The notes beneath the pieces are model-generated. The model worked only from the letters and a program-made list of their open reading frames with translations, had not been told where the DNA came from and searched no databases. Of a stretch of 64,000 nucleotides of DNA, positions 26,385 to 35,255 are shown piece after piece. Each line of letters starts with the position of its first letter. The first letter of the stretch is position 1. A program made the translations under genes and the position numbers. This DNA is from Methanosarcina sp. 2.H.T.1A.6 (GTDB taxonomy: Archaea > Halobacteriota > Methanosarcinia > Methanosarcinales > Methanosarcinaceae). The stretch spans positions 1 through 64,000 of the forward strand of contig NZ_JJOY01000014.1 of the NCBI RefSeq assembly GCF_000979455.1, in the 5' to 3' direction.

Positions 26385-28753
26385 ACCTTTGTCACTCCAT
26401 GCATTTCAGTTTCCTCTTCACTTCCCTCTTCACTTCCCTCTCCAGACTCCGTTTCAATTTCCACTTCAATATCTTCTCCGGCTTCTTCTCCGAATTCATC
26501 TTCAGTTTCTTCCTCATAGCCCTCAGATTCGGCCTCTAGTTCGGAAGCCCCGTATTCTTCTCCTTCAGGCTCGATTCCCTGCCCTTTTCGTTCTGGTTTC
26601 TGGGTCCTGAGGTTTGACTCCCCGGCAGGGATCATCATAGCTACCAGGTCAGGGGATGCGATCTGCTTTACAAAGCGAGGGTCACCAAGCTTGTCCGCAT
26701 AAATCCGGTAGATTTTTTTCGAGATATCATTCTGATTGAATTTGCCCGGAGTAAGTTCAAGGATATAGTCCCCATGCTTCCGGACTGCAGAAGCAGGCCC
26801 GCCTATGACCCTTGTCTCGCCTTTCAGCTCAAGCCCGACTGCAACTCCAAGAGGTACATCTTTGAAGTAATTGCGCTCTCCACGGATAACAAATGCCCCC
26901 TTTTTCAGGTACTCTCCTGACTCCGGCGTCTTTGTTACCTGTTCAGCTTTAATCCAGTAGCAGTCCCCACTGAACTGCCCGGCTTTCCAGAGGCTCGAAT
27001 AAGAAACTGCAAACTGTGCAACTTCCTGAAGAGTAGATTCCGGAACCTCCTCTCCTCCGGTTTTAATAACTGTCAGAGGAGCACCCGGGGTCTGTGTATG
27101 GAAGACGATATCTCTTTTTTCCATGTATTTTTTGAAAACTTCCTCGTTAGTGTCGGCATCCCTGCCTCCTACAACCAGGAAACCGTCTGAGGATACAAAC
27201 CACCTGAAACGGTCGTACCAGTGCTTTTTCCGGGACGCCTGCAACTTCCTCCCTGCCTTTGCAGCCTTTGCCGCAGCCTTTTTCGCCATAGCCTTTCTGG
27301 TATCCTCAATGGCTTTGAGAGCCCCTTCCCTCTTTTTAGTAAACTTTTTGACCTTCTCGTAATATTCCTGGGCGTTCTGAGGCACGGTCTTCCGGATATC
27401 AAGGTTGACGCTCTTGCCGTCAAGCTCAACAGTTACAGTCCCGGTCTTCTGATCAATATTTGTAATCATTTGTGCAGCAGGCACGGCCTTTTTTGCCTGT
27501 TTCAGGATGGAACGGATTTCATCCCAGGAATAGCCCTTTGCCCTTGCACCGTTGAGTACGGAAAAAAGCTCTTCGATAATCTGGTAATTGGCGTAGACTA
27601 TCTCTGCAAGAAGGTTATTTTTCTCAATTTCTTTTTCGAACTTTACAAGGCTCTCTTCCTGCTGGAGAAGCCGCCTTTCGTAAACGCCAAGAGTTTTCTC
27701 TTTTTTTTCGGCTTCCTTTACCTCTGCAACCTGTTCCAGAGACTTTTTCCCGAAAAACTCGTCAAGTGCCGTATTAAATGAATCAAAATATTCCTTTTCA
27801 TATTCAGAATATCGGGTGAGGTCAAAAGGCATCACATCGAATGTTTCGATCTTCCCGTTGATTTCCGTCTTTATATGCTGAGGTCTGAGTCCCGGAACCT
27901 GAGTTTCAAGTCCTGCTCGAGTTTCAACTTCTATTTCATTTCCGGATTTGATTTCAACCCCGGATTCAGTTTCAACTCCGGTTTCAGTTTCGATACCTGT
28001 TTCTGGCTCAGCCTTTATCTCGCCTTTACCTGCAGTCCTGCCCCTGAACAGCGGGGAAAAGAGGTCCTGCAGCGCATCATGGAGCCTTTCAGCATCCTCT
28101 ACAATGGCTTCTTTTGCAGGTTTAGCCTTATCAATTCCTGCACGAGCACAGGCCTCTTCTGCCAGGACTCCCCCAAGGTTGAATCTTGTAGCAATGGTCC
28201 GGACAATATCGGCGGTCGATTTAGAAAACGCGTCCATAAGGTCCGAAACCTTAGCCTCCACAGGGCTCAACTGTGCCTCAGGAAGCTCATAAATCTCCCC
28301 ACTCCTCAGCCTGCGGTCCTTCATAGTCACGGGGTTCATTGGCAGGATAATTTTGTTTTCGGAATCCACAATCAGGACGTTTCCCCGAGCGAACAGCTCC
28401 ACAATGAGGGTGTTTCTGATCCCTCCCCTCTCAATCCCGATCTTCACGATCCTGTCAAAGTCGTGCTGCTCCACGGATACAATCCTGCCCCCCGCCAGGT
28501 ACTTTCGGAGGAGCATGGGAAAAGCCTGAGGAAGCGTGGGGCTTTCCCTGAAGTGTTTACTTAAATGGATACGCTTCCCAGCCTCAATAAACAGGTTATC
28601 CCTACCCTGATGAAAAACGTAAAGGTTGATGCGGATTTCCCCACTTGCGGGCTGGTAGATCTTCCCGATCTTCGCATCAAGAATGGACTTCGGACCCCCT
28701 GACAGCTCGGCAACAACTGCAGCAACGTCGGCACTTGACATATCCTGTTTCAT
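26381..28753 (-). CDS. rqcH: RqcH/NEMF ribosome quality-control protein
   Basis: Archaeal Rqc2/NEMF homolog of 790 residues, binding obstructed large subunits and recruiting tRNA to add C-terminal tails. The NFACT-N domain has D9 and the D100-R101 pair (QHDFDRIVKI), matching residues needed for tailing in yeast Rqc2. Then come HhH and coiled-coil regions, and the NFACT-R domain with HWYDRFRWFVSSDGFLVVGGRDA. Two additions stand out: a Glu/Thr/Gly repeat at residues 243-282 and a very acidic tail from about residue 715. Directly upstream of and overlapping pelA. Confidence 0.92.
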   Translation of the reverse strand: MKQDMSSADVAAVVAELSGGPKSILDAKIGKIYQPASGEIRINLYVFHQGRDNLFIEAGKRIHLSKHFRESPTLPQAFPMLLRKYLAGGRIVSVEQHDFDRIVKIGIERGGIRNTLIVELFARGNVLIVDSENKIILPMNPVTMKDRRLRSGEIYELPEAQLSPVEAKVSDLMDAFSKSTADIVRTIATRFNLGGVLAEEACARAGIDKAKPAKEAIVEDAERLHDALQDLFSPLFRGRTAGKGEIKAEPETGIETETGVETESGVEIKSGNEIEVETRAGLETQVPGLRPQHIKTEINGKIETFDVMPFDLTRYSEYEKEYFDSFNTALDEFFGKKSLEQVAEVKEAEKKEKTLGVYERRLLQQEESLVKFEKEIEKNNLLAEIVYANYQIIEELFSVLNGARAKGYSWDEIRSILKQAKKAVPAAQMITNIDQKTGTVTVELDGKSVNLDIRKTVPQNAQEYYEKVKKFTKKREGALKAIEDTRKAMAKKAAAKAAKAGRKLQASRKKHWYDRFRWFVSSDGFLVVGGRDADTNEEVFKKYMEKRDIVFHTQTPGAPLTVIKTGGEEVPESTLQEVAQFAVSYSSLWKAGQFSGDCYWIKAEQVTKTPESGEYLKKGAFVIRGERNYFKDVPLGVAVGLELKGETRVIGGPASAVRKHGDYILELTPGKFNQNDISKKIYRIYADKLGDPRFVKQIASPDLVAMMIPAGESNLRTQKPERKGQGIEPEGEEYGASELEAESEGYEEETEDEFGEEAGEDIEVEIETESGEGSEEGSEEETEMHGVTKV

Positions 28754-29117
28754 GAAGTGGATATAATAGAGGATTCATGTATAAGTCTATTGTCTAGACC
28801 GATTAGAGCTTCGGCACCCGAGTTGAGCCACCCGAGTTGAGTCTCGGGATCTCAGGAAATCTGAGATTTTCTGGGAGTTGCACTGCAAGTGCAACAGTAC
28901 GCGGTCCTTTTCGCTCCTCTCAAGAGGACTTATTGATGGCGACAGTTTTGGAAAAGTTTTGAAAGGGATTAGGGGAGAAGAAAAAAGGATTGAAACCGAA
29001 GCAGCCGTAAAAGCCATATTCAACCTATCCTGTCCCGCCCCCCGGCGCGGTTTTTCCGCAATGTAGATTGAAGAAGACACACTGGACATTAGTTGCGAAG
29101 GAGTAAAGCTAAGGGGA
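28754..29117. other. spacer with a cluster of hairpins upstream of rqcH
   Basis: A 14-bp direct repeat beginning CACCCGAGTTGAG (28815 and 28829) leads into three close hairpins: CCCGAG/CTCGGG (28831-28848), ATCTCAG/CTGAGAT (28849-28867) and GTTGCACT/AGTGCAAC (28877-28895), then TCCTCT/AGAGGA (28915-28928). No gene is supported. The structures could lie in the rqcH leader or end the upstream gene's transcript. Confidence 0.55.
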
Positions 29118-29951
29118 TTACAGTTCCATCAGTAGGCGAAAACCAAGGTTGCCGAAACGACTCTCAGCTTCGCGCTTGAAGCGGCCAGCTGATCGGCAAG
29201 ATTCAGCACCACAGTACCAGCTGCCCCCACGAGAAACCCGATCGAAGCAATCCTCATCTTCCCATGAATTACCATCAAAAGGAGAATCTTTGTAGTTTTC
29301 ATGCCATTTATCCTGAACCCATTCCCAGACATTCCCATGCATATCGTAAAGCCCCCAGGAATTAGGCTGCTTCCGGCAAATCGAGTGAGTTTTACGACCT
29401 GAGTTTTCAGCGTACCATGCATAATCATTAAGCTTTGACTCATCATCACCAAATGAATACCCTGTTTGTGTACCGGCTCTGCAGGCATATTCCCATTCGG
29501 CTTCTGAAGGTAAACGGTACTTATCGGTACTTTCTGTTGCATTCAGTTTTTTAACAAATTCCTGGACATCATTCCAGGAAACCATCTCAACTGGTCGGGC
29601 TTCACCCTTGAAGTGTGAGGGATTAGTTCCCATTATATTTTTCCATTGTCTTTGTGTGACCGAAGATTTACCCATGTAGAAAGGATTTTTAATTTTTACT
29701 TTATGCACCGGAGATTCGGAATCGGATCTGTCTTTCTCTTCAGAAGGTGAACCCATATCAAATTCCCCGGGCGGGATCAGTACAAATTCCATACCAGTAG
29801 AGGAGCTGGCAAAGGTTGCAGGAGTTTCTGAGTATCCAGACTTTGCCACGACATATGAGTCTTCAACAAAATATGAGTCTTCAATTTCTCCCCTTTTCAG
29901 ATGGCATAGAACTGCGTTAATGTGATTTTTAAGGTTACTTTTGCTTCCCAT
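29118..29951 (-). CDS. formylglycine-generating-enzyme (SUMF1) family protein
   Basis: A 277-residue protein. After about 55 unassigned residues comes an FGE-sulfatase domain: FVLIPPGEFDMGSPSEEKD, YRLPSEAEWEYACRAG, GLYDMHGNVWEWVQD and RGGSWYCGAESCRSAGR, ending LGFRLLMEL. C247 and C252 have the same spacing as the two active-site cysteines of true FGE, whereas many SUMF1-like proteins lack the first. No sulfatase is encoded nearby, so the substrate is unknown. No signal peptide is seen. Confidence 0.88.
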   Translation of the reverse strand: MGSKSNLKNHINAVLCHLKRGEIEDSYFVEDSYVVAKSGYSETPATFASSSTGMEFVLIPPGEFDMGSPSEEKDRSDSESPVHKVKIKNPFYMGKSSVTQRQWKNIMGTNPSHFKGEARPVEMVSWNDVQEFVKKLNATESTDKYRLPSEAEWEYACRAGTQTGYSFGDDESKLNDYAWYAENSGRKTHSICRKQPNSWGLYDMHGNVWEWVQDKWHENYKDSPFDGNSWEDEDCFDRVSRGGSWYCGAESCRSAGRFKREAESRFGNLGFRLLMEL

Positions 29952-30511
29952 AAGATCTTCCCCCCAAAAGTTCTTATTTCGGTGTCAGTTTCGATAGTTA
30001 TTCTGGTTTTTCATGGGCATTGACAGGAACAATTATAGAGATATTATATATATTAATAGGAAATTCATTTCCGGATTTCTTAGTCAATTTGTTTACATTG
30101 TATATGAGCTCTTTTTCTTTCTGAGTAAATCCCATCCCGGTTTAACCTATAATGAGTCCTTTCCGCTGACAATATTTACTTTGAACCTACTCTATCTTCG
30201 AATCGACTCTATCTTCGAATCGACTCTATATTCGAATCGACTCTATATTCAAGTGAACCGGAAAATCCGAATAATCAGTTGTTCCTGTTAAAGTCCCGAT
30301 TTTCCTTCCAGGAATGATGTTTATTTCTGTGATCCTGAACTGGTGGTTTTCCAGCAGGCTTTGAAGCCTCTTACCTGGACACAAATTGAGGATAAAAAAA
30401 CTGTTTTAAAAAAACTCATATAAACAAAAGTAAAATATGAGTTAATCTATCTTAGGAAACCCCAAACCTAAAATCAAACTAAAAGATTCAAAACCCAAAT
30501 TCCCAAAAACC
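29952..30511. other. intergenic region with 17-bp tandem repeat
   Basis: A 560-bp spacer between divergent genes. At 30190-30257 four copies of CTCTATCTTCGAATCGA run in tandem, the last degenerate. AT-rich sequence before 30512 should hold the priS promoter. No gene supported. Confidence 0.7.
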
Positions 30512-31756
30512 ATGGACCACCGAACCACCCGTTATTTGAAATCCTGTTTTCAGAACTATTATAAAACCGCTGAAATAGTTCTTCCTGACCACCTGCCTAA
30601 TAGAGAATGGGCTTTCATCTTCTACGATGATATGCCGGAAAAAATGATGCATCGGCACAAGTCTTTCGGTTCTCCGGGAGAGGCTCTTGATTACCTTTAC
30701 GGCATGGTTCCTGCGCATGTTTACAATTCTACGGCTTACTACGAATACCCTGATGCAAAGAAGATGAATGAGAAAAACTGGCTCGGGGCAGAACTGATCT
30801 TTGACCTTGATGCAGACCACCTGCCAAATGCCCCGAATAATTATGCTGATATGCTTGAGCTTGTGAAGAAAGAGACTCTTAAGCTCATAGATTTTCTGTT
30901 AGACGATTTTGGAGTTTCAGAACAGGAAATGGAGCTGGTCTTTTCCGGAGGAAGGGGATATCATTTACACGTTACGAATCCGAAAGTTCTGAAGCTCGGG
31001 AGTTCAGAGAGAAGGGAAATCGTGAATTATGTGAGCGGAAGGGACATTGATTTCAAGCACTTTTTCAAGGAGATTGCAATGGATGGGGATTTCGGGACAG
31101 GCTCAAAGGCATTTAAAGGGATTAAGAACGTGCCTATGAAGTGCACGCTTGTTGGATACGATTCCGGGTGGGGTAAGAGGATTGCGCTTTATCTTACGGA
31201 CTACATGAAGACTGAGTGTGAAAAAAAGTACAAGAAAGATATGTTTCCCGAACTCCGCAAGCATGAGAAGGTAGGGGATGCCACAATAAAAAAGCTGATT
31301 AATATTACGAACAGCGAAAATGGCTTAAAGGACATTCTGGAGAGAGGAAGGCTGGACTTTGACGTAAGAAATTTTAAGGAGATTGCCGCATATTTTATGC
31401 AGGAATCAGTTGAGGATTTCCTGAACAGGTTCGGAGCCAGTGTTGATGAACCGGTGACTGCCGACATCAAACGCCTGATCCGTGTACCCGGGTCCCTGCA
31501 CGGCGGGTCCGGGATGCTGGTTAAGAAGCTTGCTTTTTCCGAGCTGGAAAGGTTTGATCCGCTCAATGATGCAGTTATCTTCAGCGACAAACCAACAAAA
31601 ATAACCGTTTCAAAGCCTTTCTCAGTACAGCTGAAGGGCAAGGATTTAAGAATAGAAGAAGGCATACAGGAAGTTCCGGAGTATGCAGCCGTATATCTAA
31701 TTTGTAGAGGTGTTGCGGAGTATGGACATAGAAAAAATCAGCCAAACACTGTATAA
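30512..31756 (+). CDS. priS: DNA primase small (catalytic) subunit
   Basis: Catalytic subunit of archaeo-eukaryotic primase, 414 residues. The metal-binding LIFDLDADH (D98 and D100) and SGGRGYHLHV catalytic motifs are clear, with RVPGSLHGGSG further on. Its end overlaps the start of the GINS gene by 35 nt, the usual archaeal replication pairing. Confidence 0.95.
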   Translation: MDHRTTRYLKSCFQNYYKTAEIVLPDHLPNREWAFIFYDDMPEKMMHRHKSFGSPGEALDYLYGMVPAHVYNSTAYYEYPDAKKMNEKNWLGAELIFDLDADHLPNAPNNYADMLELVKKETLKLIDFLLDDFGVSEQEMELVFSGGRGYHLHVTNPKVLKLGSSERREIVNYVSGRDIDFKHFFKEIAMDGDFGTGSKAFKGIKNVPMKCTLVGYDSGWGKRIALYLTDYMKTECEKKYKKDMFPELRKHEKVGDATIKKLINITNSENGLKDILERGRLDFDVRNFKEIAAYFMQESVEDFLNRFGASVDEPVTADIKRLIRVPGSLHGGSGMLVKKLAFSELERFDPLNDAVIFSDKPTKITVSKPFSVQLKGKDLRIEEGIQEVPEYAAVYLICRGVAEYGHRKNQPNTV

Positions 31757-32438
31757 GGAAAAAAACCAGACATTGAAAACGATTCAGGCTGATTTTTATC
31801 AGGAAGCTGAAAAATACATCCGGGAGCTTGAGAAAGAGATAGGGAAGATTAATAATCCCCGTTCTCCGGAATCAAAGATGCTTAATGACGAGCATGAAAG
31901 AGCACTTTCGGACCTTGAGACTATCTTTATGAAAAGGATAGGGAAGGTCATTACCCGGGCAACGATCCAGTCTAACGCTGATAAACCTATTTCAAAGGAT
32001 CTCGAAAAGCTGCTTCCTGCAGAGAAAATGCTTTATGATCTTGTGCTTCAGGGAATAGAAGCTGCAAAAGTAGAGCTTTTAGGCCCCATTCTTTATCCCG
32101 ATTCAGGGAAGATTCCGGCCTGGCCCGGGACAGGGGATGCAAGACAGGCATCTGCCGCGGTTCTTGTAGACGCAAAAACAGGCAGGGGAATAACTGTAAC
32201 TGCCGAAGGGAAGAACACAGGGACAGAGTCGGGCAAAAACAATATAAACGAAGAATATGTTGTTGTCCGAATACTGAAGGACCTGCCTACTTTCACAGGG
32301 GCGGACGGCCGGAACTATACGGTCAATGCCGAAAATGTGGTTGTTTTGCCGCAACTGAATGCAACAGGGCTGATAAAGCGGAAAGCAGCAAAACTGATTG
32401 CTGCCGGAGAGAAAGGCTCCGGAGAAAAGAATTCCTAA
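31722..32438 (+). CDS. archaeal GINS complex subunit (Gins51 type)
   Basis: Component of the CMG-like replicative helicase. It has 238 residues from the ATG at 31722 (GAGGTG 9 nt upstream); a GTG at 31710 is in frame. The alpha-helical A domain fills about residues 1-130. A Gly/Ser-rich linker leads to a small B domain (VVVRILKDLPTFTGADGRNYTVNAENVVVLPQLNATGLIKRKAA), so the domain order is A then B, as in Gins51. Coupled to priS by overlap. Confidence 0.88.
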   Translation: MDIEKISQTLYKEKNQTLKTIQADFYQEAEKYIRELEKEIGKINNPRSPESKMLNDEHERALSDLETIFMKRIGKVITRATIQSNADKPISKDLEKLLPAEKMLYDLVLQGIEAAKVELLGPILYPDSGKIPAWPGTGDARQASAAVLVDAKTGRGITVTAEGKNTGTESGKNNINEEYVVVRILKDLPTFTGADGRNYTVNAENVVVLPQLNATGLIKRKAAKLIAAGEKGSGEKNS

Positions 32439-33313
<875 letters not shown>

Positions 33314-33387
33314 CCGTATCAGGGAAAGCACTTAACAGGAATAGAGTATAGAATAATTTAGAGAACAAAAATTGAGAAGTGGTACGA

Positions 33388-34200
33388 ATGGGAAACGATA
33401 ACTGGCCTGAAATCGGAGAATTTGTTGTCTGTACGGTGAAGAATGTAACTGATTTCGGAGCCTACGTCGAGCTTGAAGAATTCGGAGGAAGGGAAGGTTT
33501 CATCCATATCTCCGAAATAAAAGCAGGCTGGGTCAAGTACGTCAGGGACTACGTAAGGGAAGGGCAGAAGATTGTCTGCAAGGTTCTGAACGTGGACCCT
33601 TCCCGAGGCCACATCGACCTTTCGTTGAAAGACGTAAATGAGCACCAGCGGCGGGCCAAGATCCAGGATTGGAAGAATGAGCAGAAAGCCACCAAGTGGC
33701 TCCAGTTCGTGGCCGAAGAGACCGAGAGCGAGGGCGATGAAATTGGCCTGCAGGCTCTGCATGAAAAACTTGTAGAAGAGTTTGGAAGTGCATACGCCGC
33801 CTTCGAAGAAGCAGCTGTTGAAGGGGAAAGCGCCTTTAAAGGGCTCAAAGTCAACAAAAAATACTTACAGAGCATAATCAAAATCGCAGGAGAAAATATC
33901 AAACTGCCCTTCGTGGATATCGCAGGGTATGTGGATCTGACCTGCAATCTTCCAAATGGCATAGAGGTCATAAAACAGGCCCTTCATGCTGCAAATTCCA
34001 TCAGTGATGTTGATGGGGAAGATATAAAGCTCGAAGTAAGTTACACAGGGGCTCCGAGATATAGAATCAAGGTAATAGCTCCTGACTATAAGAAAGCCGA
34101 ATCAGTCCTTAAAAAATCCGCTCAGACAGCAGTAGACACTATTGCTAAACTTGGCGGACATGGGATTTTCAAGCGGCATATCGAATCAGCAAAGGCGTGA
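33388..34200 (+). CDS. eif2a: translation initiation factor aIF2 subunit alpha
   Basis: Alpha subunit of aIF2, 270 residues from the ATG at 33388. N-terminal S1 domain (GEFVVCTVKNVTDFGAYVELEEFGGREGFIHISEI), a helical domain, and the C-terminal alpha-beta domain that docks on aIF2-gamma (GAPRYRIKVIAPDYKKAESVL). Third gene of the translation operon. Confidence 0.96.
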   Translation: MGNDNWPEIGEFVVCTVKNVTDFGAYVELEEFGGREGFIHISEIKAGWVKYVRDYVREGQKIVCKVLNVDPSRGHIDLSLKDVNEHQRRAKIQDWKNEQKATKWLQFVAEETESEGDEIGLQALHEKLVEEFGSAYAAFEEAAVEGESAFKGLKVNKKYLQSIIKIAGENIKLPFVDIAGYVDLTCNLPNGIEVIKQALHAANSISDVDGEDIKLEVSYTGAPRYRIKVIAPDYKKAESVLKKSAQTAVDTIAKLGGHGIFKRHIESAKA

Positions 34201-34206
34201 TAACCT

Positions 34207-34362
34207 TTGGGACAAAAGATCCGCAAATGCAAAAATTGCGGCAGGTACACTTTAAGGGAAAAATGCCCGGCTTGCGGGGGAGAAGTCTTACCCGCGATCC
34301 CGGCTCGCTTTTCTCCTAAGGACCCTTATGGCAAGTACCGAAGACTGGCAAAGAAAGGATAA
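34207..34362 (+). CDS. nop10: H/ACA ribonucleoprotein protein Nop10, TTG start
   Basis: A 51-residue protein that stabilises Cbf5 in H/ACA pseudouridylation complexes. It reads GQKIRKCKNCGRYTLREKC, then CPACGGE and PARFSPKDPYGKYRRLAKKG, with the zinc ribbon (four cysteines) and the Nop10 signature ending. The start is TTG at 34207, 6 nt after the aif2a stop; GGCGTGAT upstream overlaps the aif2a end. It is easily missed because it lacks an ATG. The aIF2a-Nop10-PAC2 order is a known archaeal arrangement. Confidence 0.93.
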   Translation: MGQKIRKCKNCGRYTLREKCPACGGEVLPAIPARFSPKDPYGKYRRLAKKG

Positions 34363-34371
34363 GGGATTTTT

Positions 34372-35142
34372 ATGCAGCAAAGTACACTTGTCCGCCTGAA
34401 AGAAAAACTTGAGCTCAAAACCCCCATAATGGTAGTTGGACTTCCGGGAGTAGGGCTTGTTGGCAAGCTGGTGGCAGAGCATCTGGTAGACGAACTTGGG
34501 GCTGAAAAGATTATGGAGGTTTATTCTCCGCATTTTCCACCCCAGGTCCTTATCAATAAAGATTGTACTGTCCGTCCGGTAAGCAACACCATATACCACG
34601 GGAAAGTAAACGAAACTGATGTTCTTTTTCTTGTAGGGGACCACCAGAGCACTACTTCACAGGGACATTACGAACTCTGCTCTCTTTATCTGGACATTGC
34701 AGAGGAACTTAAAGTACCCAGAATATACACCCTCGGGGGCTACCCTACAGGCAAACTCACCTATGAAGAGACAGTCCTTGGGGTTGCCAACAGCACGGAA
34801 CTGATCGAAGAGATTAAAAAATTCGGGGTCGAGTTCAGGGAATCGGAGCCAAGCGGGGGAATCGTAGGAGCATCCGGTCTGCTTGTGGCTTTCAGCAGGA
34901 TGAGGGGCATAGATGCTGCTTGTCTTATGGGAATGACGCCAGGATACCTGATGGATCCCAAAAGTGCCCAGTCTCTTTTGAAGGTGCTGTGTAATATGTT
35001 CGGGATCGAGGTAAACACAGACTCCCTTAAGAAAAAAGCAGAGGAAATGGAAAGTATCCTCGAAAAGTTGAAAGAAAAAGAAGAGCAGCAGAACTTCCCA
35101 GAAGTTAAACCCACGGAAGAAGACCTGCGCTACATAGGATAA
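34372..35142 (+). CDS. PAC2 family proteasome-assembly-chaperone-like protein
   Basis: A 256-residue protein of the COG2047/PAC2 family. MVVGLPGVGLVGKLVAEHLV and LGGYPTG with SGGIVGASGLL are typical. It ends in a charged coiled coil (about residues 215-245). Archaeal members act as proteasome assembly chaperones or ATP-independent chaperones; the end DLRYIG could place a hydrophobic C-terminal motif for proteasome docking. Last gene of the translation operon, 9 nt after nop10. Confidence 0.87.
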   Translation: MQQSTLVRLKEKLELKTPIMVVGLPGVGLVGKLVAEHLVDELGAEKIMEVYSPHFPPQVLINKDCTVRPVSNTIYHGKVNETDVLFLVGDHQSTTSQGHYELCSLYLDIAEELKVPRIYTLGGYPTGKLTYEETVLGVANSTELIEEIKKFGVEFRESEPSGGIVGASGLLVAFSRMRGIDAACLMGMTPGYLMDPKSAQSLLKVLCNMFGIEVNTDSLKKKAEEMESILEKLKEKEEQQNFPEVKPTEEDLRYIG

Positions 35143-35255
35143 ATACATAGATAGGGAAGTTCCAGGTAGAGAATACGCGGATAGAGAATCCGGATAGAGA
35201 AATACATATTTAAGGAACCTGAAAGTTAAAAACGATTCTGGCGAAAGGTTCGGAA

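Noticed and set aside
28787-29089. 100-codon minus-strand frame before rqcH
   Set aside because: It overlaps the hairpin cluster, and its composition is not protein-like; the hairpins explain the sequence better.
30013-30291. 92-codon frame before priS
   Set aside because: Its C-terminal half is read through the 17-bp tandem repeat and no start signal is present.
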